From assembly GCA_029931535.1 (NCBI GenBank), contig JAQPZY010001670.1:248001-312000 (forward strand): a stretch of DNA of 64,000 nt, read 5' to 3'. How positions within the stretch are numbered: the stretch's first letter is position 1; the number at the start of each line of letters is the position of its first letter. Positions 1 through 11,562 of the stretch are shown here, piece by piece. The position numbers and the translations under genes were made by a program. The notes below the pieces were generated by a model. It was not told the DNA's origin, made no database searches, and saw nothing but the letters and a program-made list of their open reading frames with translations. This DNA is from Margaritifera margaritifera (Eukaryota > Mollusca > Bivalvia > Unionida > Margaritiferidae).

Positions 1-573
1 AAACTGAAGTTCCACACTAAGTTGAAACGATTTTATAAGGTGGAAATATTCCTCGTCGCTGCCTTGGTCTGGAGTGAAATCAAATCCCCACAAATTATAT
101 CCTCCTGCATAATCGTCGTACGAAATACTGTGGCTGCTGTTTGTACATAACTGTCCTGTGGCTTCAAACAGTGTCCAGTAAGATCTCAAGTAATTATTCT
201 GGGTAAAGTTAGGTTCAAAGGGCCTGGCACACAACGTCTGGCCATCTCAGGTGACGTCTATCTTGGACACTTTAAAATGTTGAAACTCGAAAGGATTTTG
301 ATAGACGGTTCCGTTAAGGGACGCATTGCTGACGATACCCAATGTGCAAACGTTTGGGTAACTGTCCTTGGAAAACATGATCTTCGATCTTGGATCGGAG
401 TCCAGAGGCAATGGTGAAAGTTTTCTTCACTTCCACTCGTCGTTGAGGATACACGTCTGTCGTTCTGTTCAGAGTTGACTGATGTCATTTCCCCCTTTAG
501 GTAAAACCTCCACACGGCGCGAGTAAAGTCTGGCTTCTTCGATGTTCGTTTTGTACTCGTTAGCATTAGCCAT
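1..573 (-). pseudogene. Polinton F54H12.2-like virion protein, decayed, runs off the left edge
   Basis: The minus strand opens with an ATG at 573 and reads MANANEYKTNIEEARLYSRR, the N-terminus style of the F54H12.2-like family found in animal Polintons, where it belongs to the capsid module. An early stop after about 34 codons is followed by a frame change. Later segments carry family landmarks such as NPFEFQHF near 290 and a DYAGGY..FDFTPD stretch near 70-110. Several stops and frame changes make it non-functional. It lies directly downstream of the pVI-like and penton genes on the same strand, the usual structural-gene cluster. The C-terminus is beyond the window. Family assignment rests on recognised motifs, not on a search; its exact capsid role is inferred. 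Confidence 0.72.
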
Positions 574-626
574 CAAATGGAACACGGTACTACTTCAATT
601 CAGTCTCGGGCGTACATCCACTCCAT

Positions 627-1028
627 TCAACAAATATTCTTTTTCTGATCGTGACTATGAGATCTGAAGAGTTTTCGAAGTCTTTTTCTGCCTTCTCCTT
701 GCTGTGGCGTAGAGGAGGAATTCATGTCTTCGCCAGGAGTTGGAAGCGAATTTATAGGGGTGTCTTTACACCCCAAAAGATCTTTTCCAGTTTGAATCAA
801 CACATTTTTTCCTGCTTTCATAAAGGCTTCTTTAGGACTTTGTTCGTCGATGAACACGTTTTGGATACTTTTTTTTTTGCTTGCGTCAAAGCTGCATCTT
901 TTAAAGCGTGCAATCCTCGAGTCAACATCGGTTTTAAGATGGATGCTACCACGTACGAAAGCTGATTTTAAGATATCCCCCAAACCATGTCCTCGTTGTC
1001 GAGCGACTCCATGGAACACAGGATACAT
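627..1028 (-). pseudogene. pVI-like minor virion protein of a Polinton
   Basis: A 133-codon open frame starts with MYPVFHGVARQRGHGLGDI. The short Y/F..G.A.QRGHGLG motif followed by a basic and hydrophobic segment is typical of the small virion protein that follows the penton gene in Polintons and is compared with adenovirus pVI/pX precursors. The usual GKNVL..GKDLL helix is visible at about residues 73-85, and the C-terminus is basic. This frame is itself intact, but both neighbours are broken, so the locus is most likely a relic. It starts only about 10 bases after the penton C-terminal frame ends. Confidence 0.65.
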
Positions 1029-1033
1029 CTGTT

Positions 1034-1903
1034 ATGATTCACTAGAGAATCATTTTCGAAAATGTAATTTCACGGTGACTTTTCCTTTCGAGAATACAAT
1101 ATTTTGTCCAAGATCTCATTTAATACTAATACTGACACTGTCAAACTACAATTTACTGACAGGAAGATAATGTGAATATACAAATTCTCTGTGAACGTGA
1201 TATGTGTTTCATCCTTCATCGTAAGCAGCTATGGCAGAATCCACTTTGAAAGAAATGACTCGCTGTAATGGAGTGGCTGTGTTTCCTACGACGTTGTACC
1301 CAACGACATCCGAGTACACAAACATCGAATTCAGTTTTTCGTTCAGTTCGATAGGGTAGCGAAAATACTTGTAGAATCGGTCGTTGTTGAGAATGTCTTT
1401 TGAATGCTTTGCTATGTTCGTGTTTCCACCCAGAAAGGAAACAAATTGGGAGAAATCTGATAGACAGCGTTTTTGCCGTCGGAAAAATATATTTTCAGAC
1501 GGTGAGCAATTTTATGGTACTCGATCAGTTCACTTCGGTGAGTTTTCTCCAGTGTTTTGCGAAACTGATCGTTGAAAATAGCTGAAATCGTATCGACGAG
1601 ATGTTGAGCTTTAAAATAAAATCCTGCAGGAAATCTCATGGAATAGATATTCAATTGCGGATTCGCTGGTGATGGTATTTTGAATTCGTAAATGAGAGGA
1701 TCATTTTTGTTCAAGTGTTCTTGAACTTGTTCTTTCATTAGTTCGTCGAGAAAAGTGGTTTGATCTCCAACCACATTCTTGACTTGAGTGGGATAAATGA
1801 TTTCTACCAAAGCTACTTCCCTATGAGCTTCCTGATCCAATTGTATTGCCTGATGTAATTTGGCTGTGAAACAACATAATGTGTTGTTGGGAAACACGTC
1901 CAT
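1034..1903 (-). pseudogene. Polinton penton (minor capsid) protein, frameshifted
   Basis: The start ATG at 1903 reads MDVFPNNTLCCFTAKL, the conserved opening of the Polinton penton/minor capsid protein, followed by an EVALVEIIYP segment. The first frame stops at 1412. A second frame to about 1230 carries the SMFVYSDVVGYNVVG stretch, and a third frame ending near 1040 carries the C-terminal KGKVTVKLHFRK tail. At least two frame breaks and one stop separate them, so no full protein can be made. Total span of about 870 bp fits a family protein of roughly 280-300 residues. Penton proteins occupy the capsid vertices. Assignment is from motif recognition. Confidence 0.75.
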
Positions 1904-1923
1904 AAAATTGTCACTAGGTAATG

Positions 1924-2340
1924 TTAAATAAGGAGAACGATTTTCAAATGTTCCAGAAGAAGGTTGCTACTGTAATTGGAAGATTGGTGACTGGCCTTGG
2001 CGAAGCTACTCTTGTTGTTACTGTCGGTATATTTCAACGAAGCACTGTGAAAAAGATAACCAATACAACTGCTGAGTAAAATTGGCCACAGTTGTTTATC
2101 TCCTTGTTGCAAACTCAAATTTCCAATGGCTGCTCCAATGACACAATACCCCACAAAGATTTTGTAAAAAAAAAAAATACGATTAAATTTGTAAGGACAT
2201 GTTCTCCACATCACAACCATAGTGGTTCTTGTTGTTGCTGTTTTTGTAGTTCTTGAATAGAGGAAATATGAGAAGGCGAGGTAGCTACTGTGTTTAACGG
2301 CATGGTGGTAACTTCTGCTTCTTTTTATTGTCGATGACTT
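1924..2340 (-). pseudogene. Small membrane-protein ORF in the Polinton
   Basis: Between the integrase remnant and the penton is an open frame with two hydrophobic stretches (IFVGYCVIGAAIG and LWPILLSSCIGYLFH), so a small double-spanning membrane protein is possible. The frame upstream of about 2345 belongs to the integrase remnant rather than to this gene, so a start near 2220 (MVVMWRTCPY) is more plausible than the most distal ATG. Polintons often carry an unrecognised membrane protein near the capsid genes. I do not recognise the family, and the ORF may already be damaged. Confidence 0.35.
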
Positions 2341-2344
2341 GTGA

Positions 2345-2640
2345 AGCTGCAAACCAAGAACAGAAACTGGGTGGATATCCTTTCCACAAACTTTCACTTC
2401 TTGGAGTCAATGTTTTCTCACTTTACGTGTTCTTCGATTGAGAATGCTTTCGATATCGTACACGTCGTCTTCTTTCTTGGTCACTCGTTGTAACTTAGAT
2501 AAGTAAAAAGTTCCTTTTAACACTTGTCTGTTCATATCTTCCAATTTATAGTTTTGTTTTACTAATGCGAAGCAAATCTCCTGTGTTTAATTTATTTTCT
2601 TCTTGGATGATGCCTCAGACGTTCAAAACAATCGCATTGC
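2345..2640 (-). pseudogene. Polinton integrase C-terminus (SH3-like plus chromodomain), truncated
   Basis: Read on the minus strand across three frames, this stretch shows a TGDLLRISKTK segment (SH3-like DNA-binding part of retroviral-type integrases), then LKGTFYLSKLQRV, then YDIESILNRRTRKVR and WKGYPPSFCSWFAASQVID, the last two being the two halves of a chromodomain. This order is that of the C-terminus of the rve integrase encoded by Polintons. Stops and frame changes break it. The catalytic core is absent: upstream sequence ends at a hAT insertion and then at a terminal-type repeat block. Confidence 0.7.
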
Positions 2641-2646
2641 TTACAC

Positions 2647-2973
2647 CAGTGTTTCTCAAACTTTTTTGTCTTGCGGCGCACCAGAAAGATCTAAAAATTT
2701 TCACGGCACGCCTGAAAAAATTTAACAATTTTTGTGGTGAAGAACTTATTTATTTTTACATATATATTTAATTTTAAATTTAATGTGAAGGATGTGCCTG
2801 CTTTTATATATGTTACTTTTTAACTTTTGCGGCATTGATTTACCATTTAATTTTTCGATATGTTCAAGGTTTCAAAACGCTAGCAATTTTAAATATTTTT
2901 CAAAACTCCCACGGCACATCTGCAAATCTCTCGCGGCACACTAGTGTCGCGGCACACAGTTTGAGAATCACTG
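2647..2973. mobile_element. hAT-type MITE with 8-bp target duplication
   Basis: A 327-bp element begins cagtgtttctcaaac and ends gtttgagaatcactg, terminal inverted repeats matching at 14 of 15 positions. The same 8 bases, gcttacac, flank it at 2639-2646 and 2974-2981, the target-site length expected for hAT transposons. The interior repeats phrases such as gcggcac and carries no coding capacity. It landed at the boundary of the Polinton integrase remnant. Confidence 0.88.
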
Positions 2974-2978
2974 GCTTA

Positions 2979-3188
2979 CACACACTATACCCACAAACAT
3001 ACTTATACACTATCACGCAAGCGGGGTAATGATAATAGAGGGCTTTTGTTTTTGTTTCATTTGGCAATCATTTGAGTAGTACCTCTTTTCCAAGCGGTGT
3101 AAGCGGTTGTGGAAAGGGTTGTTTGGGTCTATGTCTTTCACAAAAGCTAAACCTTAAACCAAACGTATGTTTGTGGGTATAGTGTGTG
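2979..3188. repeat. Terminal-type block with 24-bp inverted repeats, related to 35.4 and 36.7 kb
   Basis: A 24-bp sequence at 2979-3002 recurs exactly in inverted orientation at 3165-3188 (core gtttgtgggtatagtgtg). Between them, 3069-3140 resembles 35480-35545: both contain tttggcaatcat, then gagtagta, then a tctttt-purine segment, then a caacgg-type segment. At 35.5 kb that last segment is a histone-like stem-loop; here the stem is no longer self-complementary. The block abuts the integrase remnant, so it probably is a Polinton terminal or subterminal repeat. Confidence 0.6.
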
Positions 3189-3419
3189 AAAGCACTACTA
3201 CCTTTTGCAGTTTTACAGATAGACAGAAAATTAATTTCTTAACAAGTACAAACACTCCATGTGCGATGCATAACTTCCTTTCTTTCCATCCTGTTTAATG
3301 TCTATAGAAGACCATGTTACTCTAGTTTTACCGTTTTCAATCTCGAACAGAAAATTTAACTTTCTCACTGTCAGTGTTTGGCTTGGCACAACAAAACATT
3401 CTATCCAAAGCAACATCAC

Positions 3420-3990
3420 CATCATACAATTGTAAGGCAAAATTGAAAAAGCAAAATTTGGAAATGAAAATTAAAAATGATAAATTGAAAATGAAAATAA
3501 AGAAATGAAAACTGTAAAAATATGAAAATTGAACAATCAAATTTGCAACAAAAAATTGAAATGAAAACATGAAAATGAAAATTGAAAATTAAAATTAAAA
3601 GGCGTGAAATTGAAAATGAAAATCGAAAATGAAAATTAGAAAGTGAAAATTTAAAAATATTTGAAAATGAAAATAATGAAAACAATGAAAATGTAAAATT
3701 GAAAAACAAATATTTGAAAATAAAAATTTTAAAAATGAAATTTGAAAACTAAAACTGAAAAGGGCAATTGGAAAGAAAAATAAAAAATAAAATTTGAAAA
3801 ACCAAATTTAAAAGATTAAAATTGGAAAAAGTTGAAAATGAAAATTGAAAATTAAAAAATTAAAATGAAAATTTCAAAATGAAAACTTCAAAAAATGAAA
3901 TCTGAAAATGACAGTTGAAAAGGAAAATGTAAACAATGAAATTTTAAAAATTACAGTTGAAAATTTTATTTAAAATTTAAAAAAAACAAA
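3420..3990. repeat. Degenerate A-rich (gaaaat)-type repeat
   Basis: About 570 bp made almost wholly of variants of gaaaat, tgaaaatt and aaattg on the plus strand. Long phenylalanine-rich minus-strand ORFs here are a by-product of the composition. No gene is supported. It follows the Polinton terminal block by about 230 bp. Confidence 0.8.
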
Positions 3991-4959
3991 AAAAACATGA
4001 GACTTCTTAAACAAATAAAGAGTCAGCGAAGGAAGAAAACCGCAATCTATTCGAACCAGTCTCGGCTATTTCTACAATTGGATTGACCGAAGGATTGACC
4101 GAGAATTTTCGAATGAAACAATAGTTCGATGCATTTTGCGGTGAATCCTTATTTCATAAATAGCCGAGGTGGTCTGAATGGGAATCTAATGGCAGCTATC
4201 GGCATATGTTCAAGATATCATCCATAGGATCGACAGAGAAGTTGGGAATGATACAACCAAAATTACCGGCACGAGTTTTGACCTCAGTTTACAATTTATC
4301 CAGGTCATCGTTAAACCTGATAGTTGTATGCGGGTCGTATTTAGGGCAATGAACGTCGTCATCTTATAAGCATGTAAAATGCTCGGTCAGATCGCTCTCA
4401 TTCTTTCTTCAAATTGACCCTTTGGGTTTATAATTTTGAAATATTTATACGAAAATAGTTCATTATGATAACCATATAATTATTTTCTAACGTCTACATA
4501 TCTTCTTTTTTCAAAAAGACAGGGAAATTCAGTTTTATAGTTTTGAAAAGAATGGACAACTCAGCTTTATGGGTAAAAAAGACAACTCTTCAAATCTTAA
4601 GCTAGTTGCTTTACTAGTCTCGTTCAACCAGAATCTAACATGTCTCCTAGAGATCAACGCCTAGCTAGAGACTGGCAAATGTCTGTACATTCGATTGTTA
4701 CCGTTAGGTGACTCTCATTTATTTTTCTACTTCTTCGTATTTTTTTTTTTTTTTTTTTTTTTTCTTTCTTTTTTTTTTTGTCCGAAAATTACACCATCTA
4801 TACTCTAAAGTCATTAATACTATGTGTGCATGAGCGAGAAATGTTAACATATTGATAATGTACTTTACGGCTGGTAAAATGTATTGGTGAACTAGAAATG
4901 AGTTCATAGAACACGAATGCTCCGCCATCCTCTTATGTATACAATTCTGTGGTCAAATG

Positions 4960-5690
4960 TGCATGAGAAACTGACATAAATGGAAAACGTAACCAGAGTC
5001 ACTGAGGTATTAACTATCGATCACATGAACCAATTGTGGTAAGGTGGCATTGTACTCACCAAGACGCATCCACACATAAAGTTGCATCCCTCCGTGCCAA
5101 GCAATGCTTGAGAAATTGACTAAAATGCAGAATTAACCGAATTATAGGTCACAGTGACCTGCTTTGCTAACGTGGTGTTGTACTCAAGAAGATACGTCTA
5201 CATACCAAGTTGCATGACTCCGTGGGAAGTAAGGCCTGGGTAACTGACATAAACGCAAAACTCACTGAAGCGCGAAATAAAAGTCACAGTGACCACATTT
5301 TGGTTGAGTATTATTGAACTTACCAAGATGCACCCAAACACAAAGTTGGATGCCTATGTGGCTAAAAATACTAGAGATATTAACCTAATTGCAAACTTTA
5401 ACCAAAGTCTAACTGACGCTTGAAGCAACGGTCACAGTGATCTACTTTCGGTAAGATGCTGTTGTATTGACCAGTACGCATCTACATACCAAGTTGCCTA
5501 ACTCTATGACCAATAATGTCTGGGAAACTTACTAATACGTAACACTTAACCGAATTTACAGAACGCAAAATATGTCACAGTGATTTCAGTTTGGTAGGGT
5601 TATATTGTGCTCACCAAGGCGCCTCTACATATCAGACTATATGTATTTGTGCTAAACAATGCCAGAGAAACGGACCTAAACGCAAAACAT
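4960..5690. repeat. Degenerate tandem repeat, about 135-150 bp unit
   Basis: About five imperfect units each contain a gtcacagtga motif (near 5148, 5283, 5431 and 5575), then a gt.gtattg..ctcac.aaga.gc segment and an a.aaagttgcat segment. Unit length is roughly 135-148 bp. It ends near 5760-5820 with a gacggacggacgga run, a tail often seen on bivalve dispersed repeats. No coding potential. Confidence 0.6.
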
Positions 5691-6122
5691 ATCTACATAC
5701 AAAGTTACATGGCTGTTACTTACAATGTTTGACAAAACTGACAAAAACAAAAACGTAACCAAGGTATGACGGACGGACGGACAAGGATAACACTATATGC
5801 CCCTTCAACATCCGTGGCAGGGCAAAGAAAGCGGACAATGCGTGCCCTTGCTATGTACTTAAGGAGTGAGTGTCACAGTTAGAACATTTGCAAGATCTTC
5901 CTGCAGAAGCAAAAACCTGTATTACCTATAAATATTTTATGTGATCCGTCCAAAACATAAACAAAAGTATGAAAATTATACATTTATGTGAACGAAGTCT
6001 TTATTAAAAAAACGCCGACTAACCTGTCAAAAAATCAGCGACTTTAGCAGAATTTTGGTAAGCCTCGTTTTGAACGTTACAATCGCTGTTTTTATTCAGT
6101 TTTTTCTTGCATTAGGTTAATA

Positions 6123-6503
6123 GGACTCGGGTCACAATTATTACTTGCAAATGTAGTCCCTGATTATTTTTAGAGTCTTTTTTCTCTCTCTCTTTTTGGT
6201 GGTGATATCTGTCTTAGATGTAGGTATTCTGGGTATTGATTTAAGGGAAACTGTTTATTCTTTAAAATATATGAGTATTATGGTGTCATTCTCTGTGTGT
6301 ATTTTGGCGACAGTGCACAGTGAGTAATGAGACATTGATGCTAGCCCAGATGCACGCTGTTTTGTTTACAGTTCAGCCTCTCAAAAAATGCCGGTTAAAC
6401 TATGAGAAGAACTTTAGATTAACATATGATTTATCAGAATTTGAAAAAAACTGGAAAGTTCAGTATTGACGAACTATAGGTAAAATAATTGTGACCCGAG
6501 TCC
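6123..6503. mobile_element. MITE with 20-bp perfect terminal inverted repeats
   Basis: ggactcgggtcacaattatt at 6123-6142 is matched exactly in inverse at 6484-6503. The 381-bp element has no ORF. Flanks are ..taata and atata.., compatible with a short TA-type duplication, but this is too AT-rich to be sure. It is nested inside the larger foldback element. Confidence 0.7.
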
Positions 6504-6812
6504 ATATATAGAACCACAACCTGTAATCAGTACTTTAATGGCGTGACGCGTAGTGGCCAGGGGGAAGTAAATATGGAATATCTGTCCTATAGACCTTAAC
6601 CATTCGCAACTTCGAGGTCTGTCTTACAGATCAAAACTTGAATGTATGCCGATAGCCGCCGTTGCTGCCATTCAGACCACCTCGGCTATTTACCAAACAA
6701 AGATTGACCGAGAAGTCGTGAATTCATGGTACTATTTTTCATTCGCAACTTCTCAGTCAGCCATACGGTCAATCCATTCGTAGAAATAGCCGAGATGGTC
6801 CGAATAGATGCG

Positions 6813-7274
6813 TTTTATTTTTTGCGAAGAAATTTCTCACGAACAAAATGTATGAATTTTTTGTAAATTACCGCGCTGACATACATACGATGCATATTTT
6901 TGTCTCCCAGAAGTGGTCCAAATGAGACCGTTATCAGACCTTTGTCTGGCAAAGATCTCACGGCGCCACGCGAGAGATCTGGTTGAACAAAACTTTCGTT
7001 TTACACATTGCACCAAGTTGAAATAGTATTTACATATGATATAAAACTCTATTTGTCAACTTAAATGTCACCTACGAATGAAGAAGCTTATAACCAGAAG
7101 CATCGACTTGTACAGCTTTTATTTATCCATCACGATTTTGCACAATTTAAGTTTATCGAGGATATTGCAAAAAATTAAGGGTTTAGTGAGGTCAGACGAT
7201 ACAACTTCATGTCCAATCGCCGTGCTTTAAAAATATTTTAATCTAATCAAATTGACCCTTTTTATCTATTTTAT

Positions 7275-7348
<74 letters not shown>

Positions 7349-7560
7349 ACTACGTGTTTACTTATAAATCAATAAAGCAATTTTTATTCAGGGGCTGGGA
7401 TGGCGTAACAATCATTTATTAGATGATAACTGCATCGGTAAATTAGGATCTAGACTACCTTTCGTCCATTTTAGTCAATGGCTGTATGCTTGATTTATAG
7501 TTTTCAGTAACCAGAACCAAGATATATTCTAGTATTGTCATTATAATGCATACTCGTCCC

Positions 7561-7597
<37 letters not shown>

Positions 7598-9589
7598 TAA
7601 ATGTTGCTGATATATCTTGTGTTTTGTATTTCAAATGTGTATTAGAGTGATTTTTTAAAAGTTTATTGACCTTGTTTCCTTTCCCTTTACGCCTTTGGTC
7701 TATGTTAAATATGTTTAAACCAAATCATATAAATCATATAAATGCAGTTTATTACTTATTTTTAGTATCTTTTTCAAGTTATTTAGAAAAACTGTTTAGT
7801 CCTATGACAAGAAGGCACTAACAGTTGTTTTATTTCTCACTTTACGACGACTTCGTCGTCCTAATACTACTTTGTTTGTTGAAATACACAAATTATCAAT
7901 GTTGTACGTAGAGTTATCAGTGAAATGATGTACATTACATCATCATTCAGAAAAGATTTGTTGATCTTATTCGCAGGTGGACTTTTCTATCCATGGACAT
8001 ACCGTGTAGCAGGTGTAACTGTTTGCGTGCAGCTAATTTTGTTATGAATTTTTCCTTTCACGTGTGTTATTAACATGTTCACTTGGTTCTTAATCCAGAC
8101 AAAAATAAGTCTATAAAAAATTGAATCATTATTTTTCACTGCAATTTCGTAAATAGATTTTGGGGATATGGAATTTGATATTAAATATTTTGCTCATTTT
8201 TTGTATCAGCATCCTAACACGGGGAGCGAGGTATTCACTACCAATCATAAAATGCTTCGTTGCATACCGATTCTTTCTTTAGAATTGAACATACAACATC
8301 CATTTCCTGAATTTTAAAACTTAAGCATCCTCTGTAATAATTTCTACAATCAAGTACAACACTCTTTTTTTTCGTGGCTGAACAACACATGATGTTAACA
8401 ATAAGGTCGAAAAGGTGTTCAACTCCTGACGTCACAGGTCATGTAGGTCACGTAAACTCCTGAAGGCCACTCCCGAGACAACTGCTACTACATTGCACGA
8501 AGATCGCAAAAGATACAACGAAATTGTATATCTTTCTTTTTCTTTCTTTCTTTCACAAATATGGCTGATAAGTATACTGCAGAACTGTCAGTTACTCTAT
8601 CAACGAGGAAACACTAAAGTGCCAAATTTACAAGATAGACAAACTTCCTAGCGTAATGACAATTAAATCTATTGCAGGATTTATTTTATTTTTTACCTTA
8701 ACCGATACCAATCACTATTCGTCCAATGACAGTCTATATCGGTCAGAAACTGTTGTTATAATACATATCTTTTATATGTCGGTCAGTTGTTTATTTGTCA
8801 AAACCCGTTGATACAGTCACGCATTTTCCCCCCGTATTTCCCGAGTAGCAAGTAGGTCAGAAACAGCTTATATATTAAAGATTACAAATTGTATATGTCT
8901 TACAGAGTGAAATGACACATACAAGTTTATTGACTAGAAACTGCTGACAATGCTTCAAGTTGTTGTGTGTCTGATTGAGTCCTTTGATGGGAAATATGCT
9001 AATACAATAACATTTCGTCTCGCACGCAACATGGAAGTCTATTTACCAGAAACTATTGCTACGACTGCACATTTTTCTTGGTCTCTAATACCGCACAGAC
9101 GTCAATAGGTCAGTAACTGCTGATATTATGATATGTTGTTAAAGTGTCACATGCCACACAAAACCAAGTCCTAATTGGACTGCTGAGAGAATCATATATT
9201 TTTCCTGTCTAGCATGTCTCAAGGAAGTCTGTTGATTAAGAACTACTAATAAAATCACAAACACTCTGTGTCCTTGGATCACATTGCTAAAACAAAATTT
9301 GTCAAGAGAAGTAAATTTGCTTATCTAGAATAAATAAATAAATAAATACACAGGGATACAAAAAAGCTAGTTTTCTGCGCAACACGATAGATTCCCATTT
9401 ATGACTGGCCGTCCCTAAATATAGTTCAAAAACTTGAAAGAAAATCGTAACGTCGAAGACGATGACGACACCATCGATGTCTTCAGAAAAGTGACAACTA
9501 TATCTACGCAGTGCTTTACAGGCGACACAAGGGTAAAATCAGTACATAAGGTTCTCATTGAATGACTGAACTCAGCTCAATAACCTATT

Positions 9590-9590
<1 letters not shown>
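6813..9590. other. Intergenic stretch, simple repeats only
   Basis: I see no gene. It holds a (GA)n run at 7277-7344, a (CT)n run at 7565-7594, a short (AAAT)n at about 9332-9350, and near 6937-6990 a tctggcaaagatctcac...gatctggttgaac segment that recurs near 25880-25930 and, inverted and diverged, near 4612-4680. Minus-strand ORFs here are short and lack family features. Confidence 0.6.

Positions 9591-9591
<1 letters not shown>

Positions 9592-9681
<90 letters not shown>
9592..9681. repeat. (GA)45 microsatellite
   Basis: An uninterrupted gagaga run of about 90 bp. The serine/leucine-rich ORF across it is an artefact of the dinucleotide. Confidence 0.95.
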
Positions 9682-9684
<3 letters not shown>

Positions 9685-10109
9685 TAAACCTTAAAAATGC
9701 AGATATCTTTGATTGAAAGTGAGCAAAAAGGAAAATTCTCCATCAACAATATACACGATTGATGCAAAAACAATATGTACAAAATATATATCTCTACATT
9801 CCATTTGATTTTAAAATTTATTTTTTACGTTGTGACTCGTGCAAAGGTTTGAGTACAACAGTAAATAATAATAATAAAAATGAAAAATCCTAAAATTAAT
9901 ACAGTAATTGAAGTAAATCTGGTATACATGTACATATTTGGATATAATATACTCTTATCTATTATAATTTGGACCTAAATTATGCTGCAAGAATCTTTCG
10001 GCTACTTGAATGGAATTTTTCTTTCTTAATGATCTCACAATTACCATGTCTTATGAATGTATTACGTCTAATAATATGTACTTTTGTTACCGTGAATAAC
10101 GCTCACACA

Positions 10110-10262
10110 AGCACGAACAACGTAGAAACAGATTTGCCGCTACGTAATACGCTGGCAGATCAGAGTCTACCATACTTTTTTGAAATCATTAGTACAATTA
10201 ACAACGTAGACCCTGATCTGTTAGCTCATAATGTGACGCCAAATATGAGTCTATGCTCTTTG
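10110..10262. repeat. Palindromic dispersed repeat, diverged copy
   Basis: This segment carries caacgtagaccctgatctg and a partner agatcagagtctac in inverted relation. It is a diverged copy of the palindromic repeats near 56255-56395 and 59697-59842, which share tagaccctgatctgc and gcagatcagggtcta arms. Probably a bivalve MITE family. The ORF across it is not supported. Confidence 0.5.
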
Positions 10263-10892
10263 CAATTGATCGCGTCTTGTACACGAGGAGTCTAGGTTTG
10301 TATATTTTTTTTTGATTGGTGCTTAAAGGCACATAAAAACATACAATTTTATATCGTGTCGAGCTAATTGGAATAAGCTTTCTTGCCCATGGACACACCA
10401 GGGCTACAGGAAATAAGATATAAAAATTGCAATATCAATATCAATTGCCATTAAAAGAATATTAAAAAATAACTAGCTGTAATTGTTTCTGTTTAATGTT
10501 GAAAAAGTTCGTTTTTAGATAGAAATTGCATCTTTTCATCACAGAATGGACACATTGTTAATATAAATAAATTATTATTGTTATGAATATTTGTTGTTTG
10601 AATGTATATATTTTTTGCATTGTCAAAATTGATGCCAAACAAATATGAACTGTATTGCTTACTCTATTAAAACTATATTAATTCCATTTGTGGCACAAAA
10701 AAAGTTTTCCAATAATAGAAAATTGCATTGTAATATCATAGAAAAGTAATTTGATAATATAATCTATGGAAATTTTTAATAATACTATTTTGCATTGCTA
10801 CAATGTTGATGACAATACCTGTAACATTTATAAGAATAAAACAAAAAAATATATAAAAAAAAACATTTAACAAAAGTGAACTGAACCTCGAT

Positions 10893-11155
10893 ACATTGTT
10901 ATTAACTGCATTGTTTTGTGTGAACCTCTCTATACATTGTTATTAACTGCATTGTTTTGTGTGAAACTCTATACATTGTTATTAACTGCATTGTTTTGTG
11001 TGAACCTCTGTGCATTGTTATTAACTGTATTGTTTTGTGTGAACCTCTATGCATTGTTATTAACTGCATTGTTTTGTGTGAACCTCTATACATTGTTATT
11101 AACTGCATTGTTTTGTGTGAACCTCTATACATTGTTATTAACTGCATTGTTTTGT
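10893..11155. repeat. 39-bp minisatellite, about 7 copies
   Basis: Units of cattgttattaactgcatt plus gttttgtgtgaacctctata repeat every 39 bp, with one 41-bp step between the first two. Since 39 is a multiple of three, several frames stay open across the array on both strands and give cysteine- or threonine-rich ORFs. No start context or neighbouring exon supports translation. Confidence 0.9.
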
Positions 11156-11353
11156 TGCTCTTTTTTTCAGTAGGACATGTTTTTAACATACTAAAATTGC
11201 ACTTTCTTTCGTAGAATAGGTACTTGATAATCTACTGGGAAAAGAAACCTAGTATAAATATGCATTGTTCAAATACTGTTTATACAGTCTTTTGGCATTG
11301 CTCAAAAAGGAATTCAAAAATGAAACAAAATAAACGAAAGGGAGTGAAATATT

Positions 11354-11384
11354 ATATATATATATCTATATCTATATATCTATA

Positions 11385-11443
<59 letters not shown>
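11354..11443. repeat. (TA)n microsatellite
   Basis: A nearly pure tatata run with a few c interruptions at its left end, about 110 bp downstream of the stop codon of the first P450 gene. Confidence 0.93.
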
Positions 11444-11448
<5 letters not shown>

Positions 11449-11562
11449 TCTCTATCTATTTGCGCAAGTTTGTAATGAGAAAAAAAAACAAAAAAACAAT
11501 CAAACAAACAAACAAAACCCTACGTAATTATTGGTAAAATCTGCTCAACAGTTAAAGAAAAG

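Larger units (their letters stand above)
4041..6812. mobile_element. 2.77-kb foldback-type element with about 166-bp inverted arms
   Basis: The left arm (4041-4206) and right arm (6645-6812) are inverted copies: the outer parts share ctattcg.accag.ctcggctattt, and the inner parts share aatagccgaggtggtctgaa and gctatcggcata. Each arm is itself partly palindromic (tcggctattt / aaatagccga). The enclosed 2.4 kb has no convincing protein but holds a poly-T tract (4739-4780), a degenerate tandem array and a smaller MITE. No target duplication was identified with certainty. It could be one nonautonomous element or two inverted copies of a shorter one. Confidence 0.55.

Noticed and set aside
3337..3709. 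Phe-rich minus-strand ORFs
   Set aside because: They arise from a degenerate gaaaat repeat.
9585..9782. Leu/Ser repeat ORF
   Set aside because: Translation of a (GA)n microsatellite.
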